A stretch of DNA of 64,000 nucleotides, from NCBI RefSeq assembly GCF_028369295.1, contig NZ_JAQMYP010000003.1, forward strand, positions 124,001-188,000. The letters are read 5' to 3'. The notes under the pieces were generated by a model. That model was not told the origin of the DNA, did no database searches, and worked only from the letters and a program-made list of their open reading frames with translations. Source of the stretch: Streptomyces sp. HD. Lineage in GTDB: Bacteria > Actinomycetota > Actinomycetes > Streptomycetales > Streptomycetaceae. A program made the position numbers and the translations under genes. Below, one piece after another: positions 8,992 through 17,127 of this stretch (positions within the stretch are counted from its first letter, which is position 1; each line of letters opens with the position of its first letter).

Positions 8992-10251
8992 CTACGAGTC
9001 CCAGATCGCGCCGTACGCCGGGATCCCGCGCCGTTCCAGGCCGTGCACCACCTGCCAGGTGAGCTTCTTGTTGGAGATGCAGATGACGGCCTCGGCCCCG
9101 AAGTCCCGGTACGCCTCGTAGGCGAGCCGCACCATGTCGGGCTTGCCGCGCCGGGAGGTGTCCCAGACCAGGGCGTGCGGCTGGACGGCGAGGATCTCCT
9201 CGACCAGGGCGTCGCCGTAGGTGGTCCGGGGGTCTCGGGTCGCCCAGACCAGGCGGGCGGGGACCTCGGCGGCCAGCAGATGGGGCAGACAGGGGCCGAT
9301 GCCGCTGCCGGTGGCGACGTAGACCACCTTCTTGAACAGGGTCTCGATGTTGGCGACGCCCGCCGTGGTGATGCCCTTGACCCACACCTTCGGCGGGAGG
9401 TCGTCGATGAAGGCGCCCGTCCAGTCCCCGGCGCGGGAGATGGTGAGCCGGAAGCCGGACTCGCCGGGCGTCGGGACGTTGGCGAAGGAGTGCCACTGGG
9501 TCAACGGGCTGCGGCTGATCGCCGTGGACGAGCCCGCGAAGGGGGTCTCGCCGTGGTCGAAGCGGGCGAGGACGACGTGCGGGGAGGGGCGTTCGAGGCG
9601 TACGGCGACCTTGCGCAGCCGTAGCCAGGGCAGGGCGACGCTGAAGGTGACGACCGCCAGGACGGACACCTCCACCGGGCCCGGCGTGGACAGGAGCGTG
9701 TGCGCCCAGAAGAGGGCGAGGGCGCTCCAGCCGCCGAAGCGGTGGATCTTCTCGAAGTGGTCGTGGTGGCGGGAGCGGAACGGCGGCAGCGCGGTGGCGA
9801 CGATCACGGCGAGGAGGGTGACGAGGGTCCAGCTCACCGCCACCGTCAGGCCGTCGGCGCCGGTGAGCGTCGACCTCGTCGTCAGCGCCAGGAACCAGGC
9901 CGCTCCCGCCAGCGCCCCGCCGATGTGCAGCCCGCCGAAGTGGTACACCTTGCCCAGCGTCCAGCGGATCTTCAGTGGCCAGGTGGGCGGCGGCCAGGTG
10001 GCCAGCCGGAAGAAGAGGTTGATGACGTACTGCTGGCGGACGAGGACGGCGAGCGCGAGGTCGGCGAGGGCCGCGTGGCCCATGGTCCGCGGGGACGGGG
10101 CCCAACTCGCCCACAGGTAGGCCAGGTTGGCCGCCAGGACCAGTGCCGCCAGCCGGTTGTGGTGCATCAGCCGGGGGTGCTTGAGCAGGCGGCGCGGGAG
10201 CGAGGTGGGCGGGGGGAGTTCGACGGCCTCGCGGCGCAGGGAGGTGGTCAT
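8992..10251 (-). CDS. Membrane flavoprotein, ferric-reductase-like, with FAD/NAD(P)-binding domain
   Basis: A 419-residue protein with an N-terminal membrane half (residues about 35-210, four to five hydrophobic helices). Histidine pairs in YHFGGLHIGG and HHDHFEKIHRFGG could bind haem. The C-terminal half resembles ferredoxin-NADP reductase. QWHSFANVP near 263 stands where ferric reductases have the FAD-binding HPF motif, and VYVATGSGIGPCLPHLLA near 310 is the NAD(P) loop. The ATG overlaps the stop codon of the upstream adenylation gene as ATGA, so the two are translationally coupled. I recall related membrane flavoproteins from fungi (TmpA type), some linked to adenylation domains, but this was not checked. 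Expected role: a redox step at the membrane on an adenylate-derived product. Substrate unknown. Confidence 0.8.
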   Translation of the reverse strand: MTTSLRREAVELPPPTSLPRRLLKHPRLMHHNRLAALVLAANLAYLWASWAPSPRTMGHAALADLALAVLVRQQYVINLFFRLATWPPPTWPLKIRWTLGKVYHFGGLHIGGALAGAAWFLALTTRSTLTGADGLTVAVSWTLVTLLAVIVATALPPFRSRHHDHFEKIHRFGGWSALALFWAHTLLSTPGPVEVSVLAVVTFSVALPWLRLRKVAVRLERPSPHVVLARFDHGETPFAGSSTAISRSPLTQWHSFANVPTPGESGFRLTISRAGDWTGAFIDDLPPKVWVKGITTAGVANIETLFKKVVYVATGSGIGPCLPHLLAAEVPARLVWATRDPRTTYGDALVEEILAVQPHALVWDTSRRGKPDMVRLAYEAYRDFGAEAVICISNKKLTWQVVHGLERRGIPAYGAIWDS

Positions 10252-11786
10252 CGGGCCACCGCCATGCGCTCCTCGACCATCCGCAGCAGCGCCTGCTTGT
10301 CGATCTTGCCGCGGTCGGTCTCCGGCAGGAATGGCAGGGGCATGACATGCTCGGGCACGCAGTAGTACGGCAGCGCGTCCGCCACCGCGCGCCGGGCCGT
10401 GTCCGGGTCGACGTCCGCCGGGCAGACGAAGGAGACGAGGGTGCGGGCGTCCCGCTTCAGGGTCACCGCGCGCAGACAGCCGTCCACCCGCTCCAGTACG
10501 GAGGAGACGGAGTCGAGCTCGACCCGGAAGCCGCGCACCTTCACCTGGTCGTCGGTGCGGCCGAGGTGTTCGAGTGCGCCGTCGGGGGTCCAGCGGCCGA
10601 GGTCGCGGGTGCGGAACATACGGCGGCCGGCGCCCAGGAACGGGTCCGCTGCGTAGCGCTCCGCGTCGAGGGCGTCGTTGCCGAGATATCCGGCCGACAC
10701 ACAGTCGCCGCCCGCCCACATCTCCCCCACCTCGCCGATGGGCAGGGGGCGGCGGTCGGCGTCGAGGACGTAGACCGTGTTGTTGGGGGTGGGGCGGCCG
10801 ATGCCGAGCAGCGGGTCGGACGGGCGGTGGCGCTGCATCGTGTTGACGATGGTCGTCTCGGTCGGGCCGCAGCAGTTGTGGAAGGCGGCGGTGCGGGCCC
10901 ACCGGTCGGCGAGCGGGCGCGGGCAGGGCTCCCCGGCGACGGCGACCGTACGGACGCTCGGGCAGGCCGCCGGATCGATGCCGGACAGCACGGTCGGGGT
11001 CGCGACGATGACGTCGGCCGTACGGGCCGCCGCCGCGATGTCCTTGCCGCGGAGCACGAGGGTGCCGCCGTGGGTGAGACAGCCGAGGATCTCCCAGGCG
11101 GCCATGTCGAAGGCGACGTTGAGCAGCTGCGCGACCCGGTCACCGGGGCGGATACCGAGGCCGCCGGGTTCGGTGAGGAGGATGTTGGAGACGTTGCGGT
11201 GGGTGACCTTCACCCCGTTGGGGCGGCCGGTGGTGCCGGAGGTGAACAGGACGTAGCAGCCGTCGCCCGGCCGCGCCGGCGTGCGGGGTCCCGGGGCGTA
11301 CGGCTGTGGCGTGTCCAGCGTGATCATCAGGTGGCCGTCGGGCAGCGGCACGCGGTGGGTGTGCTCGGCGGTCGTGAGGACGACGCGGGTACGGGCGGTG
11401 CGGACGACGTGCGCGAGCTGGTCCGGGGGTGTGAGGCCGATGTCCTGGGGGACGTAGGCGGCGCCCGCCTTCAGGATGCCGAGCAGGCCGACGAGCATCG
11501 GGATCGAGCGGCGCACGAAGAGGCCGACGTGATCACCGGGGCGTACACCCTCGCGGGCGAGCCGGGCGGCGAGGGCGTCTGCGTGCCGGTCCAGCTCGCC
11601 GTAGGTGATGCGGTCGCCCAGGTGCTCGGCGGCGACGGCGTGCGGGGCGGCCGCGGCCTGCCGTTCGACGGCGCGGTGGACGAGCGGGTCGGGGACGGGG
11701 ACGGTGGGGCCGCGACCGTACTGCCAGAAGAGGCGCTGGTCACGGGGGGTGAGGTGGCCCAGGGGGCCTGGGGTGCGCAGGGGCAT
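10248..11786 (-). CDS. Stand-alone NRPS-type adenylation enzyme (AMP-binding)
   Basis: A 512-residue amino-acid-type adenylate-forming enzyme without condensation or carrier domain. Core motifs in order: A3 FTSGTTGRPNGVKVTH (about 183-198), A4 FDMAAWEIL with the aspartate that usually binds the substrate amino group, A5 NCCGPTETT (about 307), A7 RTRDLGRW, A8 GRTDDQVKVRGFRVEL (about 400-416), and the A10 lysine in DRGKIDKQAL near the C-terminus. The chosen ATG has AGGAGG 10 nt upstream; an in-frame ATG 63 nt earlier lacks one. Its stop overlaps the next start by 4 nt, and a hydratase follows. It may load an amino acid onto a carrier in trans or release an adenylate for reduction. No carrier-protein gene lies nearby. 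Confidence 0.9.
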   Translation of the reverse strand: MPLRTPGPLGHLTPRDQRLFWQYGRGPTVPVPDPLVHRAVERQAAAAPHAVAAEHLGDRITYGELDRHADALAARLAREGVRPGDHVGLFVRRSIPMLVGLLGILKAGAAYVPQDIGLTPPDQLAHVVRTARTRVVLTTAEHTHRVPLPDGHLMITLDTPQPYAPGPRTPARPGDGCYVLFTSGTTGRPNGVKVTHRNVSNILLTEPGGLGIRPGDRVAQLLNVAFDMAAWEILGCLTHGGTLVLRGKDIAAAARTADVIVATPTVLSGIDPAACPSVRTVAVAGEPCPRPLADRWARTAAFHNCCGPTETTIVNTMQRHRPSDPLLGIGRPTPNNTVYVLDADRRPLPIGEVGEMWAGGDCVSAGYLGNDALDAERYAADPFLGAGRRMFRTRDLGRWTPDGALEHLGRTDDQVKVRGFRVELDSVSSVLERVDGCLRAVTLKRDARTLVSFVCPADVDPDTARRAVADALPYYCVPEHVMPLPFLPETDRGKIDKQALLRMVEERMAVAR

Positions 11787-11852
11787 GACGTGGGGACCTC
11801 CTGGCTGTTTCGAGTACCGAATGCCGTGCGGAGTCCATGCGTCGTACAACGC

Positions 11853-12040
11853 CAGGGCCTGTCCGGCGGATCATGCCGGCGGCGCGGGCCCTGGCACGCA
11901 CATCTGCTGCGTTGTCGTCGGTTGCCGACGCTCCGCGTCGTCGCCCTCCTCCGCCTTGCAGCTGCACGCACCAGACCCCGCTCGGCTTGGCCGGTCTGCG
12001 CCGTTTCTTGCAGCCGGCCTGATCCGCCGGACAGGCCCTG
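11853..12040. mobile_element. MITE-like element with 21-bp perfect terminal inverted repeats
   Basis: The 188-bp element starts CAGGGCCTGTCCGGCGGATC and ends with its exact complement; 8 of the next 10 bases also match. A CGC triplet flanks both ends, which may be a 3-bp target duplication. The right terminal repeat is itself nearly palindromic (GGCCTG-A-TCCG-C-CGGA-CAGGCC), so each end could fold as a hairpin. The inside has no credible ORF. A solo copy of the end with one mismatch is at 22816-22840. It sits about 70 bp upstream of the adenylation gene start. Non-autonomous mobility is inferred from structure. Confidence 0.8.
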
Positions 12041-12246
12041 CGCAGTGCTGGACGTGCGCACGACTGTAGCCCTGGTTTTTCAACTCTCAACAAGGCGTGA
12101 CCGGCCAACTACTAGACCGAATGAGCCACATGTGGTGTCTTTCACAACAGCGGCAACCTTCGTACCGCCCGGCGGCGACTCCATGCGGGGCGCCTGTGCG
12201 CCTCACGGCGGCCGGGCGGCGACGGGGAGGTCACCGTCCCGGCCGC

Positions 12247-12284
12247 GTAACAGGGAGCCGTCCCGCACGTAACACGCCCGACTC
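12247..12284 (+). promoter_or_regulatory. GlnR-like box before nitrate reductase
   Basis: The consensus is GTnAC-n6-GAAAC-n6-GTnAC-n6-GAAAC. Here GTAAC occurs at 12247 and 12269, exactly 22 bp apart. The intervening b-half sites are weak (CCGTC at 12258, GACTC at 12280). It ends 12 nt before the ATG. GlnR activates nitrate assimilation in Streptomyces, which fits the gene. Confidence 0.5.
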
Positions 12285-12296
12285 ACGCTGGACGGC

Positions 12297-14528
12297 ATGC
12301 CGAACTCCGCGACGCCCACGCACTGCCCGTACTGCGCCCTGCAGTGCGGAATGAACCTCACGCCCTTGCAGGACGGGGGTGTCGCGGTGGTCGAGCGCCC
12401 GGACTTCCCGGTGAACAAGGGGGCGCTGTGCGGCAAGGGCCGTACGGCTCCCGCGGTGCTGTCGTCGAGCGTCCGCCTGACGTCGCCGCTGGTGCGGTCG
12501 CCGGCCGGCACGCTCGTGCCGGCCACCTGGGACGAAGCGCTCGACCGCATCGCCGAGGGCCTGGCACGCACGCGTACGGAACATGGCCCGGACGCGTGCG
12601 GGGTCTTCGGCGGGGGCGGCCTGACGAACGAGAAGGCCTACAACCTCGGCAAGTTCGCGCGGATCGTGCTCGGCACCTCACAGATCGACTACAACGGCCG
12701 GTTCTGCATGTCCTCGGCCGCCGCGGCCGGGATGAAGGCGTTCGGCCTGGACCGGGGGCTGCCGTTCCCGCTGGAGGACATCCCCAGGACGGGCTGCGTC
12801 ATCCTCGTCGGCTCCAACCTCGCCGAAACGATGCCGCCGTCGCTGCGGTTCTTCAACGAGCTGCGCGAGAACGGCGGCACGCTGATCGTCATCGACCCGC
12901 GCCGCACGAAGACCGCCGAGCAGGCCGACCTGCACCTCGCTCCCCGCCCCGGCACCGACCTCGCGCTGGCCCTCGGCCTGCTGCACCTGGTCGTCGCCGA
13001 GGGGCGGGTGGACGAGGAGTACGTCCAGGAGCGCACGGCCGGCTGGGAGGACGCGCGGGCCGCCGCGATGGCGCACTGGCCGGAGTACGTGGAGCGGATC
13101 ACGGGAGTGTCCGTTCCCCAACTCCGGGAAGCCGTACGGATGTTCTGCGAGCCCGAGCACGCGATGGTGCTGACCGCGCGCGGGCCCGAGCAGCAGTCCA
13201 AGGGCACCGACACGGTGGGCGCGTGGATCAACCTGTGCCTGGCGACGGGACGGGCGGGTCGCCCGCTGTCCGGCTACGGCTGTCTCACCGGGCAGGGCAA
13301 CGGACAGGGCGGGCGCGAACACGGCCAGAAGGCCGACCAGCTGCCCGGCTACCGCAAGCTGGACGACCCGGCGGCGCGGCGGCACGTCGCCGAGGTGTGG
13401 GGCGTCGACCCGGACAGCCTGCCCGGCCCCGGCCGCAGTGCGTACGAGCTGCTGGACGCGCTGGGCACGGACATCAGGTCGCTGCTGCTGATGGGCTCCA
13501 ACCCGGTGGTGTCGGCGCCGCGTGCCGCACACGTCGAGGAGCGGATCAAGTCCCTCGACTTCCTTGCCGTGTGCGACGTCGTGCTGTCGGAGACGGCCGC
13601 GCTCGCGGACGTGGTCCTGCCGGTCACGCAGTGGGCGGAGGAGTCGGGCACGACGACCAACCTGGAGGGCCGCGTCCTGCTGCGCCGCCGCGCCGTGACC
13701 CCGCCGGAGGGCGTCCGCAGCGACCTGGAGGTCATGCACGAGCTCGCGGCACGGCTGGGTGGGGAGCGCGGGCTGGAGAAGGGCTTCCCGACCGACCCCG
13801 AGGAGGTCTTCGAGGAGCTGCGGCGGGCCAGCGCGGGCGGGGCGGCGGACTACTCGGGGATCACGTACCGGAGGCTGGCGGAGGAGAACGGGGTGTTCTG
13901 GCCGTGCCCCGCGGCGCCGGGAACGACGGGAGCGACCGCAGCGGACGCCGTCGAAGGCCCCGAGGGCTCCGCCGGCACCGAGGACTGCGAGGACGCCTCG
14001 CTGGACGCGATCGCGGTGGCCGACGACCCGGCGCAGGACGACGAGGCGACGGGCACCGCCGTACACCCGGGCACGCCCCGCCTCTTCCTCGACCGCTTCG
14101 CCACGCCCGACGGCCGCGCGAGGTTCGTCCCCGTCACGCACCGGGCGGCGGCCGAGGAACCCGACGACGAGTACCCGGTGCTGCTGACGACGGGGCGGGT
14201 CGTGGCGCAGTACCAGTCCGGCGCCCAGACCCGCCGCGTGGACGAGCTGAACGCCGCCGCGCCGGGCCCGTTCGTGGAGCTGCACCCTCGCCTTGCGGCG
14301 CGGCTCGGGGCGGCCGAGGGCGACCCGGTGGCCGTGGTCTCGCGGCGGGGCCGGGCGGTGGCGCCCGCCCGCATCACGACCGGCATCCGCCCGGACACCG
14401 TCTTCATGCCGTTCCACTGGCCGGGCGAGGGCCGCGCCAACACCCTGACCAACCCGGCGCTGGACCCGACGTCGCGGATGCCGGAGTTCAAGGCGTGTGC
14501 GGTGCGGGTGGAGGCGGTGCAGCAGTAG
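12297..14528 (+). CDS. narB: Assimilatory nitrate reductase, molybdopterin catalytic subunit
   Basis: Reduces nitrate to nitrite in the cytoplasm for nitrogen assimilation. This 743-residue NarB/NasA-type protein binds one 4Fe-4S cluster through Cys10, Cys13, Cys17 and Cys45 (HCPYCALQCGM and ALCGKG). The molybdenum-ligating cysteine is Cys137 in YNGRFCMSS. The bis-MGD-binding core follows, and the C-terminal molybdopterin-dinucleotide domain starts near residue 615 (EYPVLLTTGR). An acidic Ala/Asp/Glu-rich stretch at about 540-585 looks like a lineage-specific insert. There is no export signal, so it is assimilatory. The ribosome-binding site is weak. A GlnR-like box lies just upstream. Its electron donor may be the flavoprotein at 25033. 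The last codons are part of a tandem duplication. Confidence 0.95.
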   Translation: MPNSATPTHCPYCALQCGMNLTPLQDGGVAVVERPDFPVNKGALCGKGRTAPAVLSSSVRLTSPLVRSPAGTLVPATWDEALDRIAEGLARTRTEHGPDACGVFGGGGLTNEKAYNLGKFARIVLGTSQIDYNGRFCMSSAAAAGMKAFGLDRGLPFPLEDIPRTGCVILVGSNLAETMPPSLRFFNELRENGGTLIVIDPRRTKTAEQADLHLAPRPGTDLALALGLLHLVVAEGRVDEEYVQERTAGWEDARAAAMAHWPEYVERITGVSVPQLREAVRMFCEPEHAMVLTARGPEQQSKGTDTVGAWINLCLATGRAGRPLSGYGCLTGQGNGQGGREHGQKADQLPGYRKLDDPAARRHVAEVWGVDPDSLPGPGRSAYELLDALGTDIRSLLLMGSNPVVSAPRAAHVEERIKSLDFLAVCDVVLSETAALADVVLPVTQWAEESGTTTNLEGRVLLRRRAVTPPEGVRSDLEVMHELAARLGGERGLEKGFPTDPEEVFEELRRASAGGAADYSGITYRRLAEENGVFWPCPAAPGTTGATAADAVEGPEGSAGTEDCEDASLDAIAVADDPAQDDEATGTAVHPGTPRLFLDRFATPDGRARFVPVTHRAAAEEPDDEYPVLLTTGRVVAQYQSGAQTRRVDELNAAAPGPFVELHPRLAARLGAAEGDPVAVVSRRGRAVAPARITTGIRPDTVFMPFHWPGEGRANTLTNPALDPTSRMPEFKACAVRVEAVQQ

Positions 14529-14669
14529 CGGACGGGACCCCGACGCCCCTCAGGGGCGGGTGGAGCCGGTGCAGTCGTAGCGAACGGCGCCGCAACGCCC
14601 CCCCCCAGGGGCGGGGGAGGCGGTGCAGTCCAGCGAACCGGGACCCCAACGCCCCAAGGGGCGCGGGGC
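14510..14669 (+). repeat. Three tandem copies of a 52-54-bp unit at the nitrate reductase 3' end
   Basis: Copies begin at 14510, 14562 and 14616. Each has GGAG-G/C-CGGTGCAG, then AGCG-A/G-AC, then a GCCCC/GGGGC hairpin. The first copy contains the last six codons and stop of narB; copies two and three are non-coding duplicates. Each hairpin could end transcription, giving three terminators in series. The third hairpin continues into the dispersed repeat that starts at 14651. Confidence 0.75.
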
Positions 14670-14710
14670 TGTGTCAATATGCGGCTCCGCCGCGTGGGCG
14701 CGACCAGCCA
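14651..14710 (+). repeat. Dispersed Streptomyces intergenic repeat, copy B1
   Basis: GCCCCAAGGGGCGCGGGGCT is followed by ATATGCGGCTCCGCCGCGTG and a GGGCGCGACCAGCC tail. The inner GCGGCTCCGCCGC is a hairpin. An inverted copy lies at 52813-52870, where it codes for the tail of a regulator. The short forms at 3328 and 6241 share both flanks. Confidence 0.75.
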
Positions 14711-14762
14711 CAACGGCGCCGCAGCCGCACAACGACCGATCGCGGCACCCGCAGTGGCCCCC

Positions 14763-15191
14763 TCAACGCCGCCCCCAGTCCCCGCTCTCGATCGCCGCAC
14801 CCCTCACCCGCAGCCGCGCGGCGACAGCCGGAGCAGCCACATACACCCACGCCCGCACAGAGGTTCCGTCGGCACCGCGGAGCACCTCGCGGTCGACGCG
14901 CTCGTAGAGGTTGCGCGGGTCCCCCGGGGCGTACTCCTCCAGCAGGTCGAGGGCGGTCAGTAGCGCGGGGTACTCCTCCGGCCTGGCGACAACCAGATCG
15001 CCGAACACGACGCCACCCCCGCCCACCTCCTCGACGACATACGGATACCCCGGCCCGTCGTACAGCACCGCCCCTTCCATCCGCGCCGGTTCCTCCGCCC
15101 GGACGCGCCCCCGCAGGAAGGCGTCGTGGTTGGGCTCGCCGGGGCGCAGGGTGCCGTAGACGAAGAACGGCAGTCGAGGAGAGAGGGTCAC
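14763..15191 (-). CDS. Gamma-glutamylcyclotransferase-fold (GGCT/AIG2-like) protein
   Basis: A small 142-residue GGCT-like protein. The substrate-binding loop is FFVYGTLRPGEPN (residues 9-21, family signature YGTLR). The acidic residue expected for catalysis could be in DLLEEYAPGDPRN near 82-94. Relatives remove gamma-glutamyl groups as 5-oxoproline or open related amine linkages; the substrate here is unknown. It is downstream of nitrate reductase on the opposite strand and divergent from the protease gene. No ribosome-binding site better than GAGAG is seen before the ATG. Fold assignment is good, reaction uncertain. Confidence 0.85.
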   Translation of the reverse strand: MTLSPRLPFFVYGTLRPGEPNHDAFLRGRVRAEEPARMEGAVLYDGPGYPYVVEEVGGGGVVFGDLVVARPEEYPALLTALDLLEEYAPGDPRNLYERVDREVLRGADGTSVRAWVYVAAPAVAARLRVRGAAIESGDWGRR

Positions 15192-15302
15192 GGAAACGAT
15201 TCTCTCCTCTCACACACCTCCACGTATTCACCCTGGCCACGGCATGTGCATGCCCCCTTGAATCTTGGTCACCCTTCTGTGCCGTTCAGTTCGAGGAGAC
15301 CG

Positions 15303-16955
15303 ATGAGCCGAATACGGCCGCACATCCGAGGTTCCCGACTCGCCACGGCGGGCATCGCCGCCGCCGCGGTCGCCACCCTCATGGCCACCGCCCTGTCCCC
15401 CACCGCCGCCGGCGCGGACGACAAGCCGAGCAGGGCCACCGCGCTGGAGAACGCGTCGTCGGTCCTCACAGACCTGGCGGGAAGCCTGGGGCTGGCACCC
15501 GAGCAGGGCACGACCGCGCGGGACGTGGTCGTCGACGCGGACGGTACGCAGCACGTCCGCTACGACCGCACGTACCGCGAACTCCCCGTACTGGGCGGCG
15601 ACTTCGTCGTCCATCTGGCCAAGGACGGCACGTATCGCAACGCCTCCCGCGCCACGAAGGGCGCCGTCTCCCTGCCGAGCGTCACACCCGAGGTGTCCGC
15701 GCCGAAGGCGGCCGACCTCGCGGCGAAGGCGCTGCGTGCCGCGAACGTCGGCGAGACGCTGAAGCGGCTGACGTCCAGGCCCGAGCTGGTCGTGGACGCC
15801 CTGCACGGCGCCCCGAAGCTGGCCTGGCGGACCAATGCGGCCGCGCAGGACTCCCTCGGCAACCCGGTCGCCCGCACGGTGCTGACCGACGCCCGCACCG
15901 GCGCCCGGATCGACGCGTGGGACAGCATCGAGACGGCGTCGGGCGACGGGAAGTCGCTGTACGGCGGCACGGTGCCGTTGGAGACGACGCAGTCGGGATC
16001 GACGTACCAGTTGAAGGACCCGACGCGGGGCGGCACGTACACGGGTGACGCCGGCAACAAGACGGACCTGTGCGTCCTGACCGTCTGTCTCAACCGCGCC
16101 CCCGCGACGGTCTTCACCGACGCCGACAACCACTGGGGCACGGGCACGGCGGCCGACCGCTCGACGGTCGCGGTGGACGCGCAATACGGCACGGACATGA
16201 CCTGGGACTACTACAAGGACGTGCACGGCCGCAGCGGCATCGCGGGCGACGGCAAGGGCTCGTTCAACCGCGTCCACTACGGGAACGCCTACAACAACGC
16301 CTTCTGGGACGACAACTGCTTCTGCATGACGTACGGCGACGGTGACGGCACCCAGCTCGGTCCGCTGGTGTCGCTGGACGTGGCGGGCCACGAGATGTCC
16401 CACGGGGTCACCTCGAAGACGGCCGCGCTGACGTACTCGGGCGAGTCCGGCGGGCTGAACGAGGCGACGTCCGACATCTTCGGCACGCTGGTGGAGTTCC
16501 ACGCGGGCAACACCTCGGACCCCGGGGACTATCTGATCGGCGAGAAGATCGTCCGGTCGGGCCTCGGGCGGGACGCCCTGCGCTTCATGGACAAGCCGTC
16601 GAAGGACGGCAAGTCGGTGGACTGCTGGAGCACGACGGCGAAGGACCTCGACGTCCACTACTCCTCCGGCATCGGCAACCACTTCGCGTATCTGCTGGCC
16701 GAGGGCAGCGGTGCGAAGACGGTCAACGGGGTCCAGTACAACTCGCCCACCTGCGACGGCTCTTCGGTGAACGGGATCGGCCGGGACAAGCTGGGCAGGA
16801 TCTGGTACCGGGCGCTGACCGTCTACATGACGTCCTCGACGAACTACGCGGGGGCGCGCACGGCGACGCTGAGCGCGGCGAAGGACCTGTACGGCGCCGG
16901 GAGCACGGAGTACGGCGCGGTGGCCGCGGCCTGGAGCGCGGTGAACGTCGGCTGA
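15303..16955 (+). CDS. Secreted neutral zinc metalloprotease, M4 (thermolysin) family
   Basis: Extracellular endopeptidase of 550 residues. The Sec signal peptide is at 1-38 (RLATAGIAAAAVATLMATAL, then an AGA-type cleavage site). The fungalysin/thermolysin propeptide covers about 40-215, and the mature peptidase follows. Zinc ligands are His363 and His367 in HEMSH plus Glu387 in GGLNEATSD; Glu364 is catalytic. A distal histidine is in VHYSSGIGNHF near 455. GAGGAGAC precedes the ATG at 5 nt, which decides the start over an upstream in-frame codon. A terminator follows. Four extra cysteines (CVLTVC, NCFC) suggest disulfides. Expression is probably tied to growth phase; no operator was recognised. 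Confidence 0.95.
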   Translation: MSRIRPHIRGSRLATAGIAAAAVATLMATALSPTAAGADDKPSRATALENASSVLTDLAGSLGLAPEQGTTARDVVVDADGTQHVRYDRTYRELPVLGGDFVVHLAKDGTYRNASRATKGAVSLPSVTPEVSAPKAADLAAKALRAANVGETLKRLTSRPELVVDALHGAPKLAWRTNAAAQDSLGNPVARTVLTDARTGARIDAWDSIETASGDGKSLYGGTVPLETTQSGSTYQLKDPTRGGTYTGDAGNKTDLCVLTVCLNRAPATVFTDADNHWGTGTAADRSTVAVDAQYGTDMTWDYYKDVHGRSGIAGDGKGSFNRVHYGNAYNNAFWDDNCFCMTYGDGDGTQLGPLVSLDVAGHEMSHGVTSKTAALTYSGESGGLNEATSDIFGTLVEFHAGNTSDPGDYLIGEKIVRSGLGRDALRFMDKPSKDGKSVDCWSTTAKDLDVHYSSGIGNHFAYLLAEGSGAKTVNGVQYNSPTCDGSSVNGIGRDKLGRIWYRALTVYMTSSTNYAGARTATLSAAKDLYGAGSTEYGAVAAAWSAVNVG

Positions 16956-16965
16956 GGGGTCTTCA

Positions 16966-16985
16966 GGGGCCTTGAGGGAGGCCCC
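16966..16985 (+). terminator. Hairpin after the protease gene
   Basis: GGGGCC and GGCCCC form a 6-bp stem with an 8-nt loop, starting 10 nt after the protease stop codon. Confidence 0.6.
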
Positions 16986-17072
16986 GTGACGACCGCGACC
17001 GGCAAGGAGACGCGCCGAGTACGTCCACGAGGACGACGGCACCTCCCAGCTGGTCCGGCGCTGACACCGGAA

Positions 17073-17099
17073 GAGGGGACCGGCCGTGCCGGTCCCCTC
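17073..17099. terminator. Strong bidirectional hairpin, 12-bp stem
   Basis: GAGGGGACCGGC, a CGT loop and GCCGGTCCCCTC form a perfect stem. It stands just after the stop codon of the minus-strand acetyltransferase gene and downstream of the protease gene. Confidence 0.85.
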
Positions 17100-17127
17100 G
17101 GCTCGCCTCTTGGCCGCCGGGCGGCGG

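Larger units (their letters stand above)
11787..12296. other. Divergent intergenic region between the adenylation operon and nitrate reductase
   Basis: About 510 bp without a plausible gene. It holds a 188-bp inverted-repeat element (11853-12040), then about 200 bp of ordinary divergent promoter DNA, then a GlnR-like box directly before the nitrate reductase start. Promoter elements for the adenylation operon are not evident, and the mobile element may have displaced or supplied them. Confidence 0.6.

Noticed and set aside
12344-16048. Open frame of 1234 codons through nitrate reductase and into the protease region
   Set aside because: It is the +1-type shadow of two well-identified genes and crosses the narB terminator repeats and the opposite-strand GGCT gene; Arg/Gly-rich nonsense translation.
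16986-17063. Short frame ending EYVHEDDGTSQLVRR after the protease terminator
   Set aside because: Only about 25 codons are open and no family was recognised; at best an old gene remnant, too weak to annotate.
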